From the NCBI GenBank assembly GCA_050743075.1, contig JBOGDS010000120.1, positions 1-8,386 of the forward strand: DNA of 8,386 nucleotides. Reading direction: 5' to 3'. Below the pieces are notes generated by a model. That model did not search any database. It saw only the letters and a program-made list of their open reading frames with translations, and had not been told where the DNA came from. This document shows, piece by piece, positions 1 to 6,104 of the stretch. This stretch comes from JBOGDS01 sp050743075. Lineage in GTDB: Bacteria > Actinomycetota > Actinomycetes > Jiangellales > Jiangellaceae. How positions within the stretch are numbered: position 1 is the stretch's first letter; each line of letters starts with the position of its first letter. The translations under genes were made by a program, and so were the position numbers.

Positions 1-1796
1 GCGCGGAACGGACCGGGCCGCCCTGGCGGACCGAGCGTCCGCGCCATGGCCAGCACGACCAGCGGTGTCAGCACCGCGGCAACGGCAGTGCCCAGCCGGC
101 CGGCGGCGATCGCGCCGGTCGTCGCCGGGAGCAGCGCGTACGTGGCGGCCGCCCACACCCGAAGCCACCGCGAGGCTACGATCCGCCGCAGCAGGAGGTA
201 CGCCGTCAGGCCGGCGAGAGGGACCGAGCCGATGAGCATGAGGTCGACCGCGAACGACGGGCTGCGCACCAGCGTGCTCAGGACGGCGACGACCGCGAGA
301 TAGGGCGGGGCGGCGGTCGGACTGCCGAGACCGACCCCGTGCCAGGACTGGGTGTAGGTGGTCCACAAGTCGGCAGCGCCGTCCGGCGCGGGTAGCAGCG
401 CACCGCCGGTGAGGCGGCCACCGCCGACGAGGCCGCGGGACGCGACCAGCATGGCCAGGGTGAGCCCGACCACGAGGACGACGGGAGCGCGGAGCAGCGT
501 CCGGAGCAGCAGCGAGTCACCCTCTACCGGCTCCTCGTCGTCCTCGGATCCGGACGCCGCCGCCCGCGACCGACCGGGTAGGTCATAGCCGCTGCCACTG
601 CCGGTGACGATGCCGAGGAGGCTCTCCCCGACCTGCCGCAGTTGCTGGCCCCGTGGTGGGAACAGCTTGCGCAGCTCGGCGGCGTCGACCGTGCGGGTGC
701 GGGCCCGATGGCGGCGGGCGCGGATCAAGCGGTCCGGCCGGCCGAGCACCGCGAGCACCGCGAAGAACTCCTCCGCCGCCAGGGCCGGCTGCTTGCCGAG
801 CAGGAAGCCGATCGCGCGCCCCAGCCCGCCGACGAGCGCGCGCAGGAAGACCAGCGGGAGGCGCGCCGCCGGAACGTTGGCGATCAGGATGTACATCGCG
901 TTGCGCCGGTCGATGAGGTGCGCTCGCCGTCGGGTCGTGTCGATGCGGCGGCGACCGTGTGCCGCAGCCTCCGCGTGCTGGACGACGGCGTCGGGGTGGA
1001 CCACGACTGCGTGGCCGGCCTGGTTGACCCGCCAGCCGAAGTCGATGTCGTCGCGGAAGATCGTCAGCGCGGGGTCGAACCCGCGTAGCTCGTCCCAGAC
1101 GTCGCGGCGCACCAGCATGCCGGCGCTGCCGACCGCCAACACGTCGCGCGTGGTGTCGTGCTGGCCCTGGTCGTACTCCCGCCTCTCCAGCCCGGTGTGA
1201 CGCCGGCCCCCTCCGGTCACGGTGAGCCCCACCTCGAGCAGCTGGCGGTCGTCCCGCCAGCCGCGGACCTTCGGCCCGATCACGGCGACCTCGGGACGGC
1301 GCACGGCGCACTCGAGCAGGTGGCGCAACGCGTCGGGCGCGGGGGCGCAGTCGTCGTGCAGCAACCACACCCACTCGACCGGTTCTTGCCAGCTTGACGG
1401 CACCGGGCCGTGGGCGTCGGCCGCCTTCAACCCCGCCTGGACGGCGGCCCCGAACCCGGTCGAGGCCGGCTCGGTCACCACGGCATGGCCGCCGAGCGCC
1501 TCGGCAAGAAGCTGCGCACTCGCGTCCCGGCTGCCGGTGTCGACGGCGACCAGCCAATCGGGTGCGCGGTCCAGCGCGGCGACGGCGGTCAGCGCCCGGG
1601 TCAACCAGCGCTCACCGTTGTGCGCGACGAGGACGGCCGTGACGTGGTGCATCTGCAGCGCGGATGGATCGACCGGCAGGGGTGCGTAGGGCTCCGCGAA
1701 CGCGTCGAGTGCAGAGTCGGACCCGAACCCGGGGTCGTCATAGACGCTCGGCGCACCGTCAAGGTGATCTGGCGGGGAGATCGGATCGGTCGGCAT
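1..1796 (-). CDS. Family 2 glycosyltransferase with C-terminal multi-pass membrane region (partial, 3' end outside window)
   Basis: About 598 codons are visible and the frame is still open at the window edge. Residues about 52-265 form a GT-A family 2 glycosyltransferase domain: an opening beta strand with VAHNGE (56-62), the DXD-type metal/nucleotide-sugar motif LLHDDC (145-150), a GSAGMLVRRDVW block, and FRDDIDFGWR (247-256), the counterpart of the acidic D/E-D-D acceptor-side motif. After a charged linker rich in Asp and Glu (about 415-436), hydrophobic stretches near 438-461, 499-510, 519-536, 547-566 and 569-588 look like membrane helices. The enzyme therefore probably works at the cytoplasmic membrane on a cell-envelope polysaccharide or lipid-linked glycan; donor and acceptor cannot be read from the sequence. 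The start at 1796 adds a 48-residue acidic, proline-rich leader and has only a close GAGG upstream. An in-frame ATG at 1652, directly before the catalytic domain, is the alternative. A possible -10 (TAAGGT, minus strand 1867-1862) lies upstream. Family membership is secure; the exact role is inferred. Confidence 0.88.
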   Translation of the reverse strand, partial: MPTDPISPPDHLDGAPSVYDDPGFGSDSALDAFAEPYAPLPVDPSALQMHHVTAVLVAHNGERWLTRALTAVAALDRAPDWLVAVDTGSRDASAQLLAEALGGHAVVTEPASTGFGAAVQAGLKAADAHGPVPSSWQEPVEWVWLLHDDCAPAPDALRHLLECAVRRPEVAVIGPKVRGWRDDRQLLEVGLTVTGGGRRHTGLERREYDQGQHDTTRDVLAVGSAGMLVRRDVWDELRGFDPALTIFRDDIDFGWRVNQAGHAVVVHPDAVVQHAEAAAHGRRRIDTTRRRAHLIDRRNAMYILIANVPAARLPLVFLRALVGGLGRAIGFLLGKQPALAAEEFFAVLAVLGRPDRLIRARRHRARTRTVDAAELRKLFPPRGQQLRQVGESLLGIVTGSGSGYDLPGRSRAAASGSEDDEEPVEGDSLLLRTLLRAPVVLVVGLTLAMLVASRGLVGGGRLTGGALLPAPDGAADLWTTYTQSWHGVGLGSPTAAPPYLAVVAVLSTLVRSPSFAVDLMLIGSVPLAGLTAYLLLRRIVASRWLRVWAAATYALLPATTGAIAAGRLGTAVAAVLTPLVVLAMARTLGPPGRPGPFR

Positions 1797-1922
1797 GCCT
1801 CGAGATGGTCCGGCGGTCGTGGAGCCGGCGTGCAGAAGTCCCGCGCGCCGGACGGCCCCCTACCTTACGCGCCGCGCGCGGCGGCCTGCCCGCCGCGTCG
1901 GATCGCGCTGCGGAAACCTCGG

Positions 1923-1951
1923 GCGCCGGGCCGGGTCAGCCGGCCCGGCGC
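1923..1951 (-). terminator. GC-rich hairpin overlapping the whiB2 stop codon
   Basis: A perfect 12-bp inverted repeat (GCGCCGGGCCGG and its complement, 1923-1934 and 1940-1951) encloses a 5-nt loop that contains the TGA stop of the WhiB gene (1938-1936). The stem is almost all G/C and there is no T tract after it, so it resembles the tract-less hairpins often seen after actinobacterial genes. It could end the whiB transcript before the glycosyltransferase gene or protect the 3' end of the mRNA. Terminator function is inferred from position and stability only. Confidence 0.55.
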
Positions 1952-2193
1952 TTCAGCTTGCGCCGCTCACGTTCTGACAGACCGCCCCAGATGCCGAACC
2001 GCTCGTCGTGCATCAGGGCGTACTCGAGGCACTCCGCCCGGACTTCGCACCCAAGGCAGACCTTCTTGGCCTCCCGGGTGGACCCGCCCTTCTCCGGGAA
2101 GAACGCCTCCGGGTCCGTCTGCGCGCACAGTGCGCGCTCCTGCCAGCTCAGCTCCTCGGCGTCGCCGGTGAGCAGGTCGTCCCACTCGCCCAT
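1936..2193 (-). CDS. whiB2: WhiB2-type iron-sulfur transcriptional regulator
   Basis: This 85-residue protein has all WhiB family marks. Four cysteines ligate a [4Fe-4S] cluster: C23 (in RALCAQTDPEAFFPEKGG) and C46, C49, C55 (in KKVCLGCEVRAEC). The turn motif FGIWGGLSERER follows (66-77), then a basic tail KLKRR (79-83) that would contact DNA or support binding with the primary sigma factor. The wording of the central region closely matches mycobacterial WhiB2/WhmD and streptomycete WhiB, which control septation and sporulation-type division. The neighbouring fbiA-fbiB genes fit the M. tuberculosis whiB2 locus. The start at 2193 is chosen because GGGAGG lies 6-7 nt upstream; a longer in-frame reading to 2280 would begin inside the promoter and has no ribosome site. 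The orthology call rests on similarity recalled from the family plus synteny. Confidence 0.95.
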   Translation of the reverse strand: MGEWDDLLTGDAEELSWQERALCAQTDPEAFFPEKGGSTREAKKVCLGCEVRAECLEYALMHDERFGIWGGLSERERRKLKRRAG

Positions 2194-2265
2194 GGCTCGC
2201 CTCCCTCGACCCTCGACCCCCGTGATGACCGCCGATGTGGCGGCGCATCGCACGACACGAATGAA

Positions 2266-2294
2266 ATTACATGCCTGCAATACGTGCTCGTCAA
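2266..2294 (-). promoter_or_regulatory. Predicted promoter of whiB2
   Basis: On the minus strand TTGACG (2294-2289) is followed after exactly 17 nt by TGTAAT (2271-2266). This is five of six matches to the housekeeping -35 and five of six to the -10, in a locally AT-rich patch that stands out from the surrounding GC. Transcription would begin near 2259 and leave a leader of about 65 nt before the ATG at 2193. The leader holds a small hairpin (CCGCC/GGCGG around 2230-2245) and a 7-nt tandem repeat GGTCGAG close to the ribosome site. A GACAC sequence, the core recognised by WhiA in Streptomyces, lies at 2254-2258 on the plus strand near the predicted start of transcription; whether it is used here is unknown. 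Confidence 0.65.
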
Positions 2295-2328
2295 GCCGAA
2301 TCGTGCTATTGGCCGCTCTCCCGCGTGG

Positions 2329-3324
2329 TCAGCTCGCCGCCCAGGCGTCCCGGTCCGGCAGGCCCAGTCCGATGGGGCACCCGTTCCCGCACGCCGTAGG
2401 GGCGCCGCGCCAGCCTCTGTCCCTGAGGACGATCGCGACTTCGGCTGCCACGTCACAGGCAGACCCGAACGTCTCGGCGAACCCGTATCGCAGCGACCAT
2501 GTCCGGGCGACGGCCGCCCGGTTGTCGCGGCGCCGGTCGCGGAACCTGCCGTCGCCCACATGCCCGAGCCGCCCGTCGAGCTCGACCCGGGTCCGGTAGA
2601 CGTTGTAGTCGACGTCGATCCAGATCACCCGGCGGCCGGCCCAGCGCACCTGCCGATCGCCGGCGGGCAACCCGTGTGCACGCTCGACTCTCCGCAGGTA
2701 GGTCAACTCGAACGGTGACTGTGCACCTGCCGCAACGTCCAGCAGCATCGCTTCCACCATCGGCCGCCAGCTGATCTTGCTTCGGGTCGCGAGCGACTCT
2801 GCCAGCCGTTCTGGAGCCGTCAGCCGGCGTTGGCACGCCGCGGTGACCCAGCCTTCGACCTCACGGCCGACTCGACAGCTGTCCACGAGATCGAGGACCG
2901 TGTCCTCGAGGCGAGTACGCGGCGGATCCTTGGTCGGGTGCCTCGACGCCGGCAGCCGGTGCGCGTAGTGGATCACCAGGCCGTCCTGTGGCCCGAGGAT
3001 GCGCCGGCTGACCGGAGCGGTGACGTGTACTCGCGGGTCTCGCAGCTCGCAGAGGCCGTCGAGCTCGGCCGCAGTCTCGTGGCTGGCCGCCGAGCCCGGC
3101 CCCGCCCGGAGAACGCCGGCCCAGATCCGGGTGAGCCGCGGCACTGGGCCGCTGAACGCCACGTAGACGCCGCGGTGGGTACGCTGCCATCGTCCGGAGC
3201 TGACGCGGTCTTCCGCGAAGCGCCGGCGCAAGCCCAGCCCCGAGAGTTGGCGTGCGGACACCGCGCCGGCCTGGAACTCGAGCAGCTCCAGCAGCGGCGG
3301 CGGGAGCCCGCCATCGGTCGTCAT
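2329..3324 (-). CDS. AbiEi-like winged-helix protein with C-terminal DUF559/Vsr-like PD-(D/E)xK nuclease domain
   Basis: The 331-residue protein has two parts. Residues about 10-60 (LLELLEFQAG..., ARQLSGLGLRRRF, GRWQRTHRGVY) match the winged-helix opening of the AbiEi-type antitoxin domain. Residues about 200-285 form a restriction-endonuclease-like fold of the DUF559/Vsr type, with SPFE (E206), WIDVDY (D237, D239), RVELDG (E248, D250), H255 and the DRRRDN segment (263-268) followed by LRYGF. These residues fit a metal-dependent PD-(D/E)xK site and look intact. Such proteins are numerous, mostly solitary and uncharacterised in actinobacteria. No AbiEii-like toxin lies beside it, so a classical type IV toxin-antitoxin role is unlikely. 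The start at 3324 fits the usual short N-terminus but has no ribosome site; an in-frame ATG at 3396 has AGGGG upstream and would add 24 residues. The gene separates whiB2 from fbiA, which are close neighbours in mycobacteria, and its third-position GC looks lower than that of fbiA. An insertion is plausible. Confidence 0.82.
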   Translation of the reverse strand: MTTDGGLPPPLLELLEFQAGAVSARQLSGLGLRRRFAEDRVSSGRWQRTHRGVYVAFSGPVPRLTRIWAGVLRAGPGSAASHETAAELDGLCELRDPRVHVTAPVSRRILGPQDGLVIHYAHRLPASRHPTKDPPRTRLEDTVLDLVDSCRVGREVEGWVTAACQRRLTAPERLAESLATRSKISWRPMVEAMLLDVAAGAQSPFELTYLRRVERAHGLPAGDRQVRWAGRRVIWIDVDYNVYRTRVELDGRLGHVGDGRFRDRRRDNRAAVARTWSLRYGFAETFGSACDVAAEVAIVLRDRGWRGAPTACGNGCPIGLGLPDRDAWAAS

Positions 3325-3415
3325 GTCGTGATCGTGGCCGCGTCGACCCGCGCCGGGCAGTCGGCCGACCCCAGCCTGGGGACGGCTGCTCGCCATCGCC
3401 CGCCCCTGTGGACAG

Positions 3416-3491
3416 CCCCCCTTTCCCATGATCATGTCGACTACACACACCCTTTGCTGTGTGTAGTCGACATGATCATGGGGAAGGGAGG
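3416..3491. repeat. Strong palindromic element A (about 30-bp stem, 8-nt loop) between divergent genes
   Basis: The left arm at 3425-3449 and right arm at 3458-3482 are perfect 25-bp complements around the loop CCCTTTGC (3450-3457). One T·G wobble (3424/3483) and further pairs extend the stem to about 31 bp (3419-3488), with a looser C-run/G-run match outside. The arms run CCCATGATCATGTCGAC then TACACACA, are much richer in AT than the flanks, and contain TGATCA, itself a palindrome. The element lies upstream of both the nuclease gene (minus) and fbiA (plus), so it is not a simple terminator. It could be a bidirectional operator, a site that extrudes as a cruciform, or a copy of a dispersed palindromic repeat. 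A related element at 8244-8312 favours the last reading. Confidence 0.85.
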
Positions 3492-3506
3492 GGGAGGGCG
3501 GGCGTG

Positions 3507-3520
3507 TAGCGTCGCGGGCG
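3507..3520 (+). promoter_or_regulatory. Possible leaderless promoter (-10) of fbiA
   Basis: TAGCGT at 3507-3512 fits the actinobacterial -10 pattern TANNNT and ends 7 nt before the GTG at 3520. That is the spacing expected when transcription starts at the first base of the start codon. No Shine-Dalgarno sequence precedes this GTG, which agrees with leaderless translation. There is no good -35; the right arm of palindrome A occupies the region just upstream. Confidence 0.4.
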
Positions 3521-4473
3521 TGTTGAGAGTCACCGCGCTGGCGGGCGGCATCGGCGGGGCGCGGTTCCTCCGTGGCGTGCGGCACGCCGTCCCCGACGCC
3601 GAGATCACCGTCATCGGCAACACCGCAGACGACATCACGCTGCACGGCCTGCACGTCAGCCCCGACCTCGACACCGTCATGTACACCCTCGGCGGCGGGA
3701 TCCACGAGGCGCAGGGCTGGGGCCGGGCCGACGAGACCTTCGCCGTCCAGGACGAGCTCGCGGCCTACGGGGCCGGGCCGCAGTGGTTCGGGCTCGGTGA
3801 CCGCGACCTGGCGACGCACGTGATCCGCACCCAGATGCTCGGCGCCGGCTACCCGTTGTCAGCCGTGACCGAGGCGCTCTGCGACCGCTGGCAGCCCGGC
3901 GTCCGCCTGTTGCCGATGACCGACGACCGGGTCGAGACGCACGTCGTCGTCGACGAGGGCGGCGGAGCGCGGGCCGTCCACTTCCAGGAGTGGTGGGTGC
4001 GCATGCACGCCAAGATCCCTGCGGAGCGGATCGTCGTCGTCGGCGTCGAGTCGGCCACGCCGGCGCCGGGTGTGCTCGACGCGATCGGGACCGCCGACGT
4101 CGTCGTCCTGCCCCCGTCGAACCCGGTCGTCAGCATCGGGCCGATCCTGGGCGTGCCCGGGATCCGCGACGCTGTCGTCGCGACGAGCCGTCCCGTCGTC
4201 GGGCTCTCCCCGATCGTCGGCGGTGCTCCCGTGCGCGGCATGGCCGACGCCTGCCTGACCGCGATCGGCGTCGAGACCTCGGCGGCCGCGGTGGCCGGCC
4301 TCTACACCGACCTGCTGGACGGCTGGCTGGTCGATACCACCGACGCCGACGCGGTCCCGGTCGTGGAGGCGACCGGCGTGCGCTGCCGCGCCGTCCCACT
4401 GCTCATGCGCGACGTCGAGGCGGCGGCGGCCATGGCGCGTGAGGCGCTGGACCTGGCCGACTCGGTGCGGTGA
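3520..4473 (+). CDS. fbiA: 2-phospho-L-lactate / phosphoenolpyruvyl transferase FbiA (CofD), F420 biosynthesis
   Basis: FbiA/CofD moves the phospholactyl-type group from an activated guanosine diphosphate donor to the deazaflavin Fo. In mycobacteria the donor carries phosphoenolpyruvate and the product is dehydro-F420-0. The 317-residue length is normal for the family (about 310-330). Visible motifs are the N-terminal nucleotide-binding loop LAGGIGGARF (7-16), VIGNTADD (31-38), the metal-binding SPDLDT (46-51), a central WWVR segment, and PPSNPVVSIGPIL near residue 200, followed by SPIVGG, all hallmarks of CofD proteins. The GTG at 3520 is preferred because it gives the conventional short N-terminus; a TTG at 3523 is possible. 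No ribosome site is seen, and a -10-like TAGCGT is placed for leaderless transcription. The stop overlaps the start of fbiB by 4 nt (GTGA), so the two are translationally coupled. Confidence 0.96.
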   Translation: MLRVTALAGGIGGARFLRGVRHAVPDAEITVIGNTADDITLHGLHVSPDLDTVMYTLGGGIHEAQGWGRADETFAVQDELAAYGAGPQWFGLGDRDLATHVIRTQMLGAGYPLSAVTEALCDRWQPGVRLLPMTDDRVETHVVVDEGGGARAVHFQEWWVRMHAKIPAERIVVVGVESATPAPGVLDAIGTADVVVLPPSNPVVSIGPILGVPGIRDAVVATSRPVVGLSPIVGGAPVRGMADACLTAIGVETSAAAVAGLYTDLLDGWLVDTTDADAVPVVEATGVRCRAVPLLMRDVEAAAAMAREALDLADSVR

Positions 4474-5684
4474 GTCACTACCAGGTCATCGGCGTCACTG
4501 GCATTCCGGAGGTCGCGGCCGGCGACGACCTGGCCGCCGTCATCGCCGAGGCGACCGGCGACCTGCGTGACGGCGACATCGTCGTCGTCACCAGCAAGAT
4601 CGTCAGCAAGGCAGAGGGCAGGGTCGTCTCGGGCGTGAGCCGGGACGAGGTCATCGACGCCGAGACCGAGCGCGTCGTCGCCGAGTGGACGACCCCCCGC
4701 GGGCGGACCCGGATCGCCCAGACCCCGCACGGCTTCGTCCTGGCAGCGGCCGGTGTCGATGCCTCGAACGTCGCCGCGGGGAGTGTCGCGTTGCTGCCGG
4801 TCGATCCGGACGCCACCGCACGCGCGCTGCGCCGGGGGCTGCGGGAACGGCTCGGCGTCGACGTCGGCGTCGTCGTCACCGACACGGCCGGCCGGCCCTG
4901 GCGCGACGGCGTCGTCGACTTCGCGGTGGGCGCCGCCGGCGTCGTCGTCCGCGACGACCTGCGCGGGCGCCGCGACCCGTACGGCAACGAGCTCGACGTC
5001 ACGGTCGTCGCCGTCGCCGACGAGCTGGCGGCCGCGACCGAGCTGGTCCGCACCAAGCTCGCCGCCGTGCCGGTCGCTGTCGTCCGCGGGCTGCCGCATC
5101 TGGTGACGCCCGACGACGGCCCCGGCGCCGCCGTTCTGGTCCGGCCGGCCGCCGAGGACCGCTTCCGGCTCGGCACGCCGGAGGCCATGCGGGCGGCCGT
5201 GTTCGCGCGGCACACCGTGCGCGAGTTCACCGAGGAGCCCGTCGATGGTGCGGCAGTCCGCCGGGCCGTCGCGGCGGCCCTGATTGCGCCATCGCCGCCC
5301 GGCCACGCGACACCGTGGCGGTTCGTCCTGGTCGAGTCGGAGGGCTCGCGGGTAGGGCTGTTGGACGCCCTGGACCGTGAGGGCGTCGCCGAGCTTCCTC
5401 CCTGGGCGCCGTATCTGGTCGTGCCCTGCTTGGCCGCGACTGACGACAAGGGGCAGTTGCTGGCGATGGGAGCCAGCGTCGAGAACCTGCTGGTTGCGTT
5501 GGCCGCCGATGGGCTGGGCTCCGCCTGGGCGATGCTGCATCGGACGGCCGCCGACGTTATGCGCTCGGTTCTCGACCTGCCAGCGGATTGGCTGCCGATG
5601 GGAATCATCGCCGCCGGTCGCCCGGCGAGACCGCCATCCGAGCGCACGGTTGGCGCCACCGACGAATTCCTGCTCGTCAGATAG
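4470..5684 (+). CDS. fbiB: FbiB: F420-0:gamma-glutamyl ligase fused to nitroreductase-like FMN domain
   Basis: The 404-residue protein has an N-terminal CofE ligase domain (about 1-240) that adds gamma-linked glutamates to F420-0 using GTP. Its marks are GVTGIPEV (8-15), the SKIVSKAEG segment (42-50) and DTAGRPWRDGVVDFA (from 138). A C-terminal nitroreductase-fold domain (about 245-404) opens with RHTVREF and includes APSPPGHATPWRF and a GASVENLLVALAADGLGSAW helix. In mycobacteria this domain binds FMN and reduces dehydro-F420-0. The fusion is typical of actinobacterial FbiB; archaeal CofE lacks the second domain. Compared with the mycobacterial protein (448 residues) about 40 residues are missing, mainly between LLDALDRE and the PYLVVPCL strand and in the loop after it, so the active-site lid may be trimmed. 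The GTG start overlaps the fbiA stop, giving one operon. Confidence 0.96.
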   Translation: MSHYQVIGVTGIPEVAAGDDLAAVIAEATGDLRDGDIVVVTSKIVSKAEGRVVSGVSRDEVIDAETERVVAEWTTPRGRTRIAQTPHGFVLAAAGVDASNVAAGSVALLPVDPDATARALRRGLRERLGVDVGVVVTDTAGRPWRDGVVDFAVGAAGVVVRDDLRGRRDPYGNELDVTVVAVADELAAATELVRTKLAAVPVAVVRGLPHLVTPDDGPGAAVLVRPAAEDRFRLGTPEAMRAAVFARHTVREFTEEPVDGAAVRRAVAAALIAPSPPGHATPWRFVLVESEGSRVGLLDALDREGVAELPPWAPYLVVPCLAATDDKGQLLAMGASVENLLVALAADGLGSAWAMLHRTAADVMRSVLDLPADWLPMGIIAAGRPARPPSERTVGATDEFLLVR

Positions 5685-5701
5685 GCGGTACTCCGGTTCC
5701 G

Positions 5702-5737
5702 GGTGGCGTAGTTCCACCATCGGGCGGTGGGTCACCC
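5702..5737 (+). promoter_or_regulatory. Alternating complementary arms downstream of fbiB
   Basis: Downstream of the fbiB stop the arms GGTGG (5702-5706), CCACC (5714-5718), GGTGG (5726-5730) and CACCC (5733-5737) follow each other. The first two or the second and third can pair as 5-bp stems, and GGGT/ACCC can form a smaller one, so alternative hairpins exclude each other. This may be a weak terminator for fbiA-fbiB or an attenuator-like segment before the toxin-antitoxin genes. Stems of 5 bp are easily found by chance in GC-rich DNA, so support is limited. Confidence 0.25.
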
Positions 5738-5747
5738 AGATCAACGT

Positions 5748-5792
5748 GAGGTGCCTCTTGAGGTGCCGCACCGAGTGGGGCATGCTGGTCCC
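5748..5792 (+). promoter_or_regulatory. Predicted promoter and operator-like repeats of the toxin-antitoxin module
   Basis: A -35 TTGAGG (5758-5763) is followed after 17 nt by CATGCT (5781-5786), an imperfect -10, which lies 6 nt before the ATG at 5793. The transcript would be leaderless, and no ribosome site is seen. The octamer GAGGTGCC occurs twice with a 12-nt period (5748-5755 and 5760-5767). Two overlapping palindromes, GAGGTGCCTC (5748-5757) and CCTCTTGAGG (5754-5763), cover the -35. Repeats over a promoter are where self-repressing antitoxins usually bind, so this is a candidate operator. This is inference from position and symmetry only. Confidence 0.42.
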
Positions 5793-6104
5793 ATGCCGAG
5801 CACCAGACCACGACCAGGCGTACCCCTGACCGACGAGGAGTTAGCCGAGCTTCACGCCGCGCGCAGGCCCGGTTCGATCGAACACCAAGCACTCGCCGAC
5901 CTCACCGGAGCCGAACCCGGTTCGCTCGCTGGGACATTGCGTGCCTGGCTCACGCTGGGGCGTCGCGCCATGCACGAGCGCATGGCCGAGTACAGCTACG
6001 CCGCGGAGTCCGCCGCGATCGACGACGAGGATCGTGCCGTCCGTCGTGCGCTGCGCGCAAGGCTGATTTCCCGGGCGTCGACCGACGACGACTTGAGCGA
6101 GTGA
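5793..6104 (+). CDS. Putative antitoxin upstream of MazF/PemK-like toxin
   Basis: A 103-residue, charged protein without signal peptide or membrane segment. I do not recognise a named family. The N-terminus (PLTDEELAELHAAR) and the middle (HQALADLTGAEPGSLAGTLRAWLTLGRRAMHERM, about 30-65) look helical, and the C-terminus is acidic (STDDDLSE), as expected of the flexible part of an antitoxin that covers the toxin groove. The antitoxin assignment comes mainly from context: it overlaps the start of a MazF/PemK-like toxin by 4 nt (GTGA) and has about the right size. Ribbon-helix-helix, AbrB or Phd/YefM folds are not obvious. The ATG at 5793 is chosen because a promoter-like -35/-10 pair sits just upstream; an in-frame ATG at 5727 would start before that promoter. 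Confidence 0.68.
   Translation: MPSTRPRPGVPLTDEELAELHAARRPGSIEHQALADLTGAEPGSLAGTLRAWLTLGRRAMHERMAEYSYAAESAAIDDEDRAVRRALRARLISRASTDDDLSE

Noticed and set aside
583..1557. Minus-strand 324-codon open frame
   Set aside because: It lies in a different frame from the glycosyltransferase, which shows clear domain motifs over the same bases. Its peptide is an Arg/Gly/Ala/Pro-rich composition typical of out-of-frame GC-rich DNA.
2329..3324. Complete type IV AbiE toxin-antitoxin pair
   Set aside because: Only the AbiEi-like part is present. Neither neighbour encodes an AbiEii nucleotidyltransferase toxin, and the C-terminus is instead nuclease-like.
3416..3491. Palindrome A as an ordinary rho-independent terminator
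   Set aside because: Both neighbouring genes point away from it, so no transcript would end there, and it is longer than typical terminators.
2830..3519. Upstream in-frame extension of fbiA
   Set aside because: The frame stays open through the antisense of the nuclease gene and the palindrome, but CofD proteins begin just before the GGIGG loop, so the start is placed at 3520.
4302..5783. Minus-strand 493-codon open frame opposite fbiB
   Set aside because: It is antisense to the well-supported fbiA/fbiB genes, has no recognisable domain and is low in complexity. Long antisense frames are common in this base composition.
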